A DNA stretch of 64,000 nt from Dehalococcoidia bacterium. Its GTDB lineage: Bacteria; Chloroflexota; Dehalococcoidia; Tepidiformales; Tepidiformaceae. Positions 34,944-42,622 of this stretch are shown here, in pieces. The DNA lies in assembly GCA_009841435.1 (NCBI GenBank), contig VXLW01000015.1, positions 62,001 through 126,000 on the forward strand. The letters run 5' to 3'. The notes under the pieces are model-generated. The model was given only the letters and a program-made list of their open reading frames with translations, ran no database searches and was not told where the DNA came from. Each line of letters begins with the position of its first letter. The first letter of the stretch is position 1. The translations under genes and the position numbers were made by a program.

Positions 34944-36023
34944 GTGGTGGAGTTCTGGACCACGGGGCTGGGGCTGCCAGCAGTCATTGCGAAGGCCGCC
35001 GCCCGGGCGGAGGAGCAGGGGTGGGACGGTTTCGGCACGCCCTACGCCCCCACCATGGCGCCCGACCCCTACGTCTCCCTCGCCACGGCAGCAGCTGAAA
35101 CGAGCACGCTGCAGCTGGCCACCTGGGTGGCCACGCCGGCCTCACACACGCCGGCCGCCGCGGCGGGGTCGGCCAGGACGTTGCAGGCCGTGTCCGGCGG
35201 TCGCGCGGTGCTCGGGCTGGGACGGGGCGACTCGGCGATGGCCTACCTCGGGATGGCGCCGGCGCCGGTCAAGTTCTTCGAGGCCTACGTGAGCCGGCTG
35301 CGCAACTACCTGCAGGACGAGCCCCAACCGTTCGATCTCGATCTCGACGGCGGCGGCCACTTCCCACCCGTCGATCGCCTGGGGCTCGCGCAGACGGCGA
35401 CGGAGGCGAAATTCGGGTTGTTCATGCAGGGCACACCCTCCGTGCCGCTCGACCTGGTAGGCACCGGGCCGAGGGTGCTCGGTATCGCCGCACGCCATGC
35501 GGACCGGGTGACGACAGCCGTCGGCGCGAACCCGGAGCGCGTCGCCTGGGCGCTGGGTGTGGTGCGGGCAGCGCGGGAGGCTGCGGGCGTGACGCGTCCG
35601 CTGAGTTTGGGCGCGTGGGTACCTGTGGCGGTCACGGACGACCGGGAGGCGGGACGCCGCATGCTGAGCGGCGTGGCCACCTCAATGGCGCGCTTCACGG
35701 CGATGTACGGGAAGGTCGTGGCGCCGGTCTCGGACGAAGACCGCGACGTGTACGAGCGCATTCACGACGCGTACGAATTGCACGGGCACTTCCGTGAGGG
35801 CTCGCCGCAGTCGAAGGTGGTTCCGGGCGAATTCATCGACCGGTTCACGATCATCGGACCACCGAAAGACTGCATCGAGCGACTGCGAGCGTTGATCGAC
35901 CTGGGCATCGAGCGCTTTGTCATCGCAGGGCCCGCGCAGGGGGCGCTCGCCTCGTCCGCGCCGGAGCTCTCGGAGCGGGCAGTGCGCTTGTTCGAAGAAG
36001 AGGTCATGCCCGCGCTGCGCTGA
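34944..36023 (+). CDS. LLM-class F420-dependent oxidoreductase
   Basis: 359 residues, start GTG behind GGGAGG. The luciferase-like barrel shows GRAVLGLGRGDSAMAYLG (cofactor-binding strand) and the C-terminal DRFTIIGPPKDCIERLRALI, typical of the F420-dependent group. It closes the cassette EthD, F420-type oxidoreductase, two SnoaL-like and LLM, and a perfect palindrome at 36065 follows it. It probably oxidises a ring or ketone in the same pathway. Confidence 0.85.
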   Translation: MVEFWTTGLGLPAVIAKAAARAEEQGWDGFGTPYAPTMAPDPYVSLATAAAETSTLQLATWVATPASHTPAAAAGSARTLQAVSGGRAVLGLGRGDSAMAYLGMAPAPVKFFEAYVSRLRNYLQDEPQPFDLDLDGGGHFPPVDRLGLAQTATEAKFGLFMQGTPSVPLDLVGTGPRVLGIAARHADRVTTAVGANPERVAWALGVVRAAREAAGVTRPLSLGAWVPVAVTDDREAGRRMLSGVATSMARFTAMYGKVVAPVSDEDRDVYERIHDAYELHGHFREGSPQSKVVPGEFIDRFTIIGPPKDCIERLRALIDLGIERFVIAGPAQGALASSAPELSERAVRLFEEEVMPALR

Positions 36024-36064
36024 GCGAGGGCCGGCAGCCTCAACTCTCAGACTTACGCCACAGG

Positions 36065-36090
36065 AACGGCCCGCCGATCGGCGGGCCGTT
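36065..36090. terminator. Perfect palindrome between convergent genes
   Basis: AACGGCCCGCC-GATC-GGCGGGCCGTT, an 11-pair hairpin with a GATC loop, placed between the LLM gene and the convergent GNAT gene. There is no T-run, but its place suggests a bidirectional terminator. Confidence 0.6.
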
Positions 36091-36139
36091 GGTTCGCAGG
36101 GTGAAGCCGTTGGCAGAACGGACGAAGCCGTTCCCGCCT

Positions 36140-36928
36140 CTAGCCGGACAGATCGAGAGCCATGATGAGGAGGTCACGCGGGAGGCCGCGGCGGTCCGTG
36201 ACCCAGCCGTGCAACGTGGCCTCCTCCTTGAACCCGAGTCGCTCGAAGGCCGCGCGGGCGCCGCCCTGATCGACCGTCATCTGGGCCGTGATCTTGCGCG
36301 AGCCGAAGTTCGGAGCGGCATCGATGACATCGCGGACGAGGCGCCCACCAAGGCCGCTGCCGCGGAAGTCGCTGTCCACGATCACGCGTACTTCGCCCAC
36401 ATTGCGAGTCCAGCGCATGGGCTCGCCGTGCAGGGAACCGTAGCCCACGACTCGGCCGCCGGACTCGGCCACCAGGGCGAAGTCGACGCCTTCCTCCACA
36501 TTCCGGACGAGCCCGTCAACGACTGCGCTGCTGGAGATGTCCTCGCGCAGGAAGAGCAGGTCGTCATGAGGAAGCGCACGGGCGAACTGGAGGAACGCGC
36601 CTCGGTTCGAGCGGGTCAGCCGGTGGAGCTGCACCTCGCGCCCGTCGGCAAGGTTCCAGGTGACGGGGTAGCGTGCGTGGATGTTGGGGCGCTCCTGCAG
36701 GCCGCGACGGATACGGTCCGCCTCGGTGCCGCGCAGGATCTCCTCCTCCTCCCGGGTAAAGCTCTCACCGCAGGTGTTGCAGCGATAGCTGCTCGCTTTG
36801 TCCTCGATGCCCATGTTCTCGGGCGAGTCCCAGTGCGGGACCAGGAGGACGCATTCACAGGTCTCGGAAGCATCCTCAGCTACCTGGGCGCTGCTCGACT
36901 CACTCTCTCCACGTCGAAGGAACCGCAT
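36140..36928 (-). CDS. GNAT acetyltransferase with N-terminal zinc-ribbon-like segment
   Basis: 262 residues from the ATG at 36928, behind GGAGGGTGG. Near the N-terminus four cysteines (CEC at about 24-26 and CNTC at about 50-53) could form a zinc ribbon. The C-terminal half (about 105-262) is a GNAT fold: VGEVRVIVDSDFRGSGLGGR is the acetyl-CoA pyrophosphate loop (GSGLGG) and ARAAFERLGFKEE the following helix. It would acetylate an amine using acetyl-CoA. It lies downstream of nhaA on the same strand. Confidence 0.8.
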   Translation of the reverse strand: MRFLRRGESESSSAQVAEDASETCECVLLVPHWDSPENMGIEDKASSYRCNTCGESFTREEEEILRGTEADRIRRGLQERPNIHARYPVTWNLADGREVQLHRLTRSNRGAFLQFARALPHDDLLFLREDISSSAVVDGLVRNVEEGVDFALVAESGGRVVGYGSLHGEPMRWTRNVGEVRVIVDSDFRGSGLGGRLVRDVIDAAPNFGSRKITAQMTVDQGGARAAFERLGFKEEATLHGWVTDRRGLPRDLLIMALDLSG

Positions 36929-37038
36929 GTCCACCCTCCAGATTTTCGAATACGCGACCAGCCTACTCCTTTTTCGAGAGGGGCAAGCAGCCCCGGGACG
37001 GGCTTTCGTATGCGCGCTCGCTTCAGTACGAGATGCGC

Positions 37039-38454
37039 CTAGGGTGCGGCAACGGTATCCGGAGCATCCACCGTCGCAGCGGGAGCTCGGGCCTGCTCGA
37101 CCTTCGGAAGCAGGCGGAACCCGAGGAACGCGAGGGGGCCGGCGATGGCGAAGGCGGCAATGATGCCGATCTTGCTGAAGCGGAGGAGGTCGGGGTCGGC
37201 GTAGGCCAGGTCGCCCACGAAGAGGGCAACGGTGAAACCGATGCCGGCGACGAGGCCGATCGCCCACACTCCCCGCCACGTCACCCCTGCGGGACGCTGG
37301 GCGCCCAGGACGACCGCAATCCAGGTGGCCGCCACGAGGCCCACGGGCTTCCCCACCACGAGGCCGACGATGACGCCCCAGGTGACAGTGCTCGCGAAGG
37401 CATCAGCGAGACCGGACGGGTCCAGGTGGACACCGGCATTGGCGAGCGCGAAGGCGGGCACAACCAAGTAGGCGACCCACGGATGCAGGTGGTGCTCGAG
37501 GCGGTCGACGTGGGGCACGGCGTTGCTGCTCAGGTCGCTGAGGCTGAGGAGGGAGTCGACTACCTGGTCGTGACCAAGGGGCGTCTCCGGGTCCTCGTCC
37601 CCGGCACGGAAGCGTTCGAGGAGCTGTCGGGCGGTGCGCACGAAGCCGTCGAGGGGCATGGGCGGCCGCCAGGGCGTGAGGAACCCGAGCACAGCGCCCA
37701 GGGTCGTGGGATGCACGCCGGAGTCGTGGATGGCCGCCCATGCGACGACCCCCATGCCGGCGAAGATGAACATCTGGCGGAGGCCGAGGCGGTACACGAG
37801 GAGCATGAGCGCGACCAGCCCGGCCGTAAGCAGGAGCTGGTCGACCTGGACATCGCCGGAATAGAAGAAGGCGACGACGACGACGGTCCCGATGTCATCG
37901 ACGATGACGAAGGTGAGGAGCATCGCGCGCAGGCCTATCGGCACGCGTCTGGCGAAGAGGGTGGCGATGCCGAGGGCGAAGGCGACGTCGGTGGCCATGG
38001 GGATGGCCCAACCCTCACGGGCTTCGGCCGAGGCGCCCTGGGTGACGAGCAGGAAGATTCCGAGCGGCAGCAGCATCCCGCCGATGGCCCCGACAACGGG
38101 AGCCGCCATCACCCGCGGGTCGGACAGCTCGCCGATCGTAATCTCGCGCTTGACCTCGAGGCCGATGAGGAAGAAGAAGAGGACCATTCCCACTTCGTTC
38201 ACCCAGAAGTGGAGGCTCCCTTCGACAGCCCAGAAGGCAAGGTCGACCCCAAGCTGGACCGCCAGCAGCTCCTCGTACGACTCGCGCCAGGGCGAGTTCG
38301 CCCAGACCAGCGCCACGATGGCGGCGACCATGAGGAGCACGGCGCCCGCGCTCTCCGTCTGGACGAACTCCTGCACGGGGCGAACGAAGTTCGTGAGTGG
38401 CCGCCGGGGGAGGCGCTCGCGTGGATCGAACCTGCGGATGACGCCTCCGAGCAT
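37039..38454 (-). CDS. nhaA: Na+/H+ antiporter NhaA
   Basis: 471 residues. The characteristic NhaA segments are present: SAGAVLLMVAAIVALVWANS near the start, NEVGMVLFFFLIGLEVKREI, and PMATDVAFALGIATLFARRV with the ion-binding aspartate region. About 12 membrane helices can be seen, with a soluble loop before the last third and a charged C-terminus. It exchanges Na+ for H+ to hold internal pH and sodium. The ATG has no Shine-Dalgarno but a TACCCT box lies six bases upstream. Confidence 0.95.
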   Translation of the reverse strand: MLGGVIRRFDPRERLPRRPLTNFVRPVQEFVQTESAGAVLLMVAAIVALVWANSPWRESYEELLAVQLGVDLAFWAVEGSLHFWVNEVGMVLFFFLIGLEVKREITIGELSDPRVMAAPVVGAIGGMLLPLGIFLLVTQGASAEAREGWAIPMATDVAFALGIATLFARRVPIGLRAMLLTFVIVDDIGTVVVVAFFYSGDVQVDQLLLTAGLVALMLLVYRLGLRQMFIFAGMGVVAWAAIHDSGVHPTTLGAVLGFLTPWRPPMPLDGFVRTARQLLERFRAGDEDPETPLGHDQVVDSLLSLSDLSSNAVPHVDRLEHHLHPWVAYLVVPAFALANAGVHLDPSGLADAFASTVTWGVIVGLVVGKPVGLVAATWIAVVLGAQRPAGVTWRGVWAIGLVAGIGFTVALFVGDLAYADPDLLRFSKIGIIAAFAIAGPLAFLGFRLLPKVEQARAPAATVDAPDTVAAP

Positions 38455-38460
38455 GCATCT

Positions 38461-38466
38461 AGGGTA
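38461..38466 (-). promoter_or_regulatory. Candidate -10 box for leaderless nhaA
   Basis: Minus strand: TACCCT, AGATGC, then ATG, a six-base spacer. No ribosome site is visible between, so the mRNA should begin at the start codon. Confidence 0.45.
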
Positions 38467-38518
38467 GATGGCGTCGAACCGAAGCGTGCGATGTCCCGGG
38501 CATTATCCCTCCGGCGTA

Positions 38519-38547
38519 TTGACCCGCCTGTGGCCGATCGCTAGCGT
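38519..38547 (+). promoter_or_regulatory. Sigma-70-type promoter for the LLM/hydrolase operon
   Basis: TTGACC, a spacer of exactly 17 bases, and TAGCGT: the best -35/-10 pair seen in the window. It predicts a leader of about 77 bases before the ATG at 38631 and lies in the nhaA/LLM divergent gap. Confidence 0.6.
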
Positions 38548-38630
38548 GGGCGCCGAGCCTCACGCGCCATGCCGTCGCTTCCGGGCTCCGCCGGACGGAC
38601 ACGCAGCGGGCCGCGGCTGGGAGGTACCCG

Positions 38631-39896
38631 ATGAAGATTTCGATGTTCCACCTGATGCCCCACCGGGAGCTGCCGGACGACTTCGAGGAGCGCTACCACT
38701 CGGTCTGGGTCGACCCGCCGTTCCACGAGCTGGCAACCCCCGAGCGGGTCGGCGACTACTACAACTGGACGCTCGACGAGCTGATGCACGCGGCCGACCT
38801 CGGCTTCGACGGCATCTGCGTGAACGAGCACCACCAGAACGCCTACGGCTTCATGCCCGGCCCGAACGTGATGGGCGGAGCGCTGGCGCGCGCCACGCGA
38901 GGCCAGGACGTGGCGCTGGTGCAGATGGGCGCGACTCTCCCGACAACGAACCCGCCGATCCGGATCGCGGAGGAGTACGCGATGCTGGACTGCATCTCGG
39001 GCGGGCGGTTGGTGGCGGGCATGCCGCTTGGCACGGCCATGGACGCCAACATGGGCTACGGCATCACGCCCATCGAGCAGCGCGAGCGCTACTACGAGGC
39101 GCACGACCTGATTCTGAAGGCGTGGCAGTCGCGCAAGCCCTTCCCCTACAACGGGAAGTACACGCAGCTGCCAATGGTGAACCTGTGGCCGCGGCCGGTT
39201 CAGCAGCCGCATCCGCCCGTCTGGGTTCCCGGCATGGGCAGCCTGAGCACGTGGGAGTTCGCGGCGGATCAGGGGCATTGCTACTGCTTCCTGAGCTACT
39301 TCGGACACGCCCGCGGCAAGGCGGTGATGGACAGCTTCTGGGAGTTCATGGACAGCAAGGAGAAGGAGCTGAACCCATACCGGGCAGGCTTCCTCCAGCT
39401 GGTGGCCGTCTCGGAGACGGACGCGCAGGCGGAGAAGGACTACGAGAAGCACATCAAGTACTTCTTCGAGAAGTGCCTGCACATCGCTCCCGAGTTCACG
39501 CCGCCGGGCCACCAGGACTACCGCAGCCTCGAGAACAATCTCCGACGGATGCTCTCGCAGCAGATGTCGGAGCAGCAGCGGCTGAGTGACTGGTCGTTCA
39601 AGGATTATGTTGATAACCAGTACGTGATCTCGGGCGGCCCCGCGTCGGTGCGGGACCAGCTCGAGGAGCTGATCGAGAGCCTGCGCGTTGGGAACCTGAT
39701 GCTTCTCCTGCAAATCGGCTCGATGCCGCACGAGCTGGCGATGAAGAACATCGAGCTGATGGCCACCGAGGTGATTCCCCACATCCGCCACCACTGGACG
39801 GACGAGTGGGAGAACAAGTGGTGGCCGGAGAGCCTGCGCGGTGGGCGGCAGATGAACGCGGAAGCCGGCGTCGCCGCCGTGGCGGGCGGCTCCTGA
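38631..39896 (+). CDS. LLM-class flavin-dependent monooxygenase
   Basis: 421 residues. The luciferase-like barrel begins MKISMFHLMPHRELPDDFEE, then LGFDGICVNEHHQNAYGFMP (EHH is conserved in the luciferase-like group) and the EYAMLDCISGGRLVAGMPLG cofactor strand. Its length and EHH motif place it with larger flavin monooxygenases rather than the shorter F420 enzymes here. The ATG follows GGGAGGT. The TGA stop shares its last base with the ATG of the hydrolase. Confidence 0.85.
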   Translation: MKISMFHLMPHRELPDDFEERYHSVWVDPPFHELATPERVGDYYNWTLDELMHAADLGFDGICVNEHHQNAYGFMPGPNVMGGALARATRGQDVALVQMGATLPTTNPPIRIAEEYAMLDCISGGRLVAGMPLGTAMDANMGYGITPIEQRERYYEAHDLILKAWQSRKPFPYNGKYTQLPMVNLWPRPVQQPHPPVWVPGMGSLSTWEFAADQGHCYCFLSYFGHARGKAVMDSFWEFMDSKEKELNPYRAGFLQLVAVSETDAQAEKDYEKHIKYFFEKCLHIAPEFTPPGHQDYRSLENNLRRMLSQQMSEQQRLSDWSFKDYVDNQYVISGGPASVRDQLEELIESLRVGNLMLLLQIGSMPHELAMKNIELMATEVIPHIRHHWTDEWENKWWPESLRGGRQMNAEAGVAAVAGGS

Positions 39897-40693
39897 TGGC
39901 AGCCGTCAGCGAGCGCGAGACGACCGTCTGGCAGGGCAAGGTGCAGTCGCGCGCGCTCGTCGCGGGCGACGGCCCCCCGCTGGTCTTCTTCCACGGGGCC
40001 ATGGGGCTGACGTGGGACCCGTTCCTGGACGCGCTGGCGGAGTCGTTCACGGTGTACGCACCGGAGCATCCCGGGACGACCCCGGGCCTTCCGGACGCGA
40101 TCAAGCCAATCGACAACCTCTGGGATCTCGTCCTCTCCTACTACGAGGTGTTCGACGAGCTGGGCCTGGAGAGTCCGGCAGTCGTCGGGCACTCGTTCGG
40201 GGGGATGGTGGCGGCGGAGGTCGCGGCGACGAACCCGTCGCGCGTCAGCCGGCTGGCGCTCATCGATCCGGTCGGGCTCTGGCGCGACGACGCGCCGGTG
40301 AAGAACTGGATGGCGACGGCGCCGGATAAGCTCGGTCCGTTGCTGTTTGCTGACCCCACGGGGCCGGCGGCGCAGGCGATGGCCACGCCCCCACCGGACC
40401 CGGAGACGGGCATCCAGATTGCGCTGCGAACGACATGGTCCCTGGCGTGCACGGGCAAGTTCGTGTGGCCCATCCCCGACAAGGGACTGAAGAAGCGGCT
40501 GCATCGCATCACCGCGCCGACCCTGATCCTCTGGGGCGAGCAGGACGGCCTTATCCCGCCGGTCTATGCGAGCGAGTTCGAGAACGCCATCCCCGACGCA
40601 CGCGTCGAACTGATCGCGGGGGCGGGACACCTCCCGCAGATGGAGCAATTCGAACAAACGGCGAACGCCGTGAGGGGATTCCTGAGCGGGTAA
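39896..40693 (+). CDS. Alpha/beta hydrolase coupled to LLM monooxygenase
   Basis: 265 residues. The oxyanion motif is FFHGAMGLTWDP, the nucleophile is S100 in VGHSFGG, the acid is in LILWGEQDGLIP and the histidine in GAGHLPQ: a full triad. It overlaps the monooxygenase by one base (TGATG), so the two are made together; an oxygenase followed by hydrolysis of an ester or lactone is a common catabolic pair. Two permease genes follow seven bases later. Confidence 0.87.
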   Translation: MAAVSERETTVWQGKVQSRALVAGDGPPLVFFHGAMGLTWDPFLDALAESFTVYAPEHPGTTPGLPDAIKPIDNLWDLVLSYYEVFDELGLESPAVVGHSFGGMVAAEVAATNPSRVSRLALIDPVGLWRDDAPVKNWMATAPDKLGPLLFADPTGPAAQAMATPPPDPETGIQIALRTTWSLACTGKFVWPIPDKGLKKRLHRITAPTLILWGEQDGLIPPVYASEFENAIPDARVELIAGAGHLPQMEQFEQTANAVRGFLSG

Positions 40694-40699
40694 CGATAC

Positions 40700-41644
40700 A
40701 TGGGGACGTACATCCTGCGGCGACTGCTTCTCGTGCCGGTGACGCTGTTCATCCTCTCTTTCGGCACGGCCATGGTCATTCGGCTCACCCCCGGCGACGT
40801 CGTCGACTATCGCCTCCAGAACAGCTACACGCCTGAGCGCGCCGACGCCCTGCGGGAGCAGTTGGGACTGAACAAAGGACCATTCGAAGCGTATTTCAGC
40901 TGGATGTCCAACGCCTTCCAGGGGGACTTTGGTAGTTCGTTCGTGAGCAGCAAACCGGTCGTCGACGAGGTCAAGCGGCGCTTTCCCGTGACCATTGAAC
41001 TGGTCGTCCTCACAGTCCTCGTGCAGGCGTTTGTCGCGATTCCCCTGGGAGCGATCGCGGCCGTGAGACAGAACGGCCTGAGCGACCACTCCATCCGCAT
41101 CATGAGTGTCCTCGTGCTCGCGGTACCGAGCTTTGTCGTTGCCGTATTCGCGCTGAAGTTTCCCCCCATCTGGTGGGGCTGGTTGCCCCCGCTAGGCTAC
41201 GTGCCCTTCCAGGAAGACCCGCTGCGGAACATGCAGGTCTACTCGATCCCCGTCATCGTGGGAGCGCTGGGGTTGATGGCGACCCTTATCCGGCTCACCC
41301 GCACGGAGATGCTGGAGGTCCTTCGGCAGGACTACGTACGCACAGCCCGGTCGAAGGGTCTCCAGCAGGTGACCGTGGTCCGGCGGCACGCGCTCAGGAA
41401 CGCGCTCATCCCGGTCATCACCGTCCTCGGGCTTTCCTTCGGCGGGGCACTGGGGGGGGTGGTCATCATTGAGCAGATCTTCAGCCTGCCCGGGCTGGGC
41501 CTGTACGCCCTCAACGCCGTGCAACAGCAGGACTACCTCGTGGTCCAGACCTTCGTGGTCTTCTCCGGATTCATGTTCGTGATGGTCAACCTCGTCGTAG
41601 ACCTCGTGTACGCATGGCTCAACCCAAGGATTCGGTACTCGTGA
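40700..41644 (+). CDS. Peptide-type ABC transporter permease (DppB-like), cluster B
   Basis: 314 residues with six membrane segments. Typical start MGTYILRRLLLVPVTLFILS and EAA loop VLRQDYVRTARSKGLQQVTV, close to the cluster A permease. It lies seven bases after the alpha/beta hydrolase, so the transporter and the oxygenase/hydrolase pair form one operon. It ends at TGA 41642-41644 inside the GTGA of the next gene. Confidence 0.93.
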   Translation: MGTYILRRLLLVPVTLFILSFGTAMVIRLTPGDVVDYRLQNSYTPERADALREQLGLNKGPFEAYFSWMSNAFQGDFGSSFVSSKPVVDEVKRRFPVTIELVVLTVLVQAFVAIPLGAIAAVRQNGLSDHSIRIMSVLVLAVPSFVVAVFALKFPPIWWGWLPPLGYVPFQEDPLRNMQVYSIPVIVGALGLMATLIRLTRTEMLEVLRQDYVRTARSKGLQQVTVVRRHALRNALIPVITVLGLSFGGALGGVVIIEQIFSLPGLGLYALNAVQQQDYLVVQTFVVFSGFMFVMVNLVVDLVYAWLNPRIRYS

Positions 41645-42540
41645 CGGAATCCGCAGCACTCGCCACCGGTGCGGAAGACCCCGCCGCCCTTGTAGCACGC
41701 CCGGGCATCTGGCAACGGCTGGGCAAGACGGCCCGCTCTCAGCCTGTGGGGGTCTTCGGTCTCTTCCTCACGCTTGTGGTTGTCGTGATTGTCATCTTCG
41801 GGCCGTACCTCGCCACACACGAGCCGGATGCCGAGACGACGAATCTGCTGGCATCGCCATCGGGCGAGCACTGGTTCGGAACGGATCTCAAGGGACGCGA
41901 CTACTTCTCCCGCACACTGGCGGGCGGACGAATCACCGTGACGATCGCCGTGGTGTCGCTGGCGCTGGGGACAGCCGCCGGGACGCTCATCGGCATGGTG
42001 TCGGCCTACGTGCGGTTCCTTGATCTCCTGCTCCAGCGGCTCATCGACGCAATCCTGGCGCTCCCCGGGCTCTTCCTCATCCTCCTGTTCATCACCGTGT
42101 TCGGGAAAGAAGTCCAGATTCTCATCTATGTTCTCGCCTTGTCGGTAACGCCACCCCTGGTGCGCATTGCACGAGCGGCCACACTCTCAACACTGACGAA
42201 CCCGTACGTCGAGGCAGCGGAGGTCGTCGGCGCTTCCTGGCTTCGCATCCTGCTGCGGCATGTGCTGCCGAACATCGCTCCAACAGTGGGAACGATCTTC
42301 GCGGTGGGCGTGGGCAACCTCATGCTCGTGACCGGGGCGCTCGGATTCCTGGGCCTAGGCGTGCAGCCTCCCCAGTCCGAGTGGGGCCAGATGATCGCCA
42401 ATAGCCGCCAGTACGTCGCCAGCGCCTCGCATCTGTTCATCTACCCCGCAATCGGCCTCGCCCTTGCAGTGCTGGGCGTGAACCTCCTCGGCGACTCGTT
42501 GCGTGACCTTTGGGACCCGCGACTGCGAGGGACGACCTAG
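41641..42540 (+). CDS. Peptide-type ABC transporter permease (DppC-like), cluster B
   Basis: 299 residues from a GTG at 41641 with a four-base GTGA overlap, as in cluster A. An in-frame ATG at 41614 would add nine residues and overlap by 31 bases, less likely. It shows the N-terminal anchor segment (about 40-60), HWFGTDLKGRDYFSRTLAGG and the EAAEVVGASWLRILLRH ATPase-contact loop. The second channel subunit. No ATPase gene is adjacent. Confidence 0.9.
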   Translation: MTESAALATGAEDPAALVARPGIWQRLGKTARSQPVGVFGLFLTLVVVVIVIFGPYLATHEPDAETTNLLASPSGEHWFGTDLKGRDYFSRTLAGGRITVTIAVVSLALGTAAGTLIGMVSAYVRFLDLLLQRLIDAILALPGLFLILLFITVFGKEVQILIYVLALSVTPPLVRIARAATLSTLTNPYVEAAEVVGASWLRILLRHVLPNIAPTVGTIFAVGVGNLMLVTGALGFLGLGVQPPQSEWGQMIANSRQYVASASHLFIYPAIGLALAVLGVNLLGDSLRDLWDPRLRGTT

Positions 42541-42565
42541 GGTTCCACCACCCCCTCCAACCAGC

Positions 42566-42599
42566 AAGAGGCCGCCCCGAAGAATGGGGCGGCCTCTTT
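42566..42599 (+). terminator. Rho-independent terminator after cluster B permeases
   Basis: A perfect 13-pair stem (AAGAGGCCGCCCC with GGGGCGGCCTCTT), loop GAAGAAT, and a short T-run. It lies 26 bases after the permease stop and also separates it from the convergent solute-binding gene. Confidence 0.85.
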
Positions 42600-42622
42600 C
42601 AATGTGCGGAGTTGATTGGTAG

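Noticed and set aside
37033-38544. 503-codon plus frame opposite nhaA
   Set aside because: Antisense to an intact NhaA; Glu/Gly/His-rich translation without a domain.
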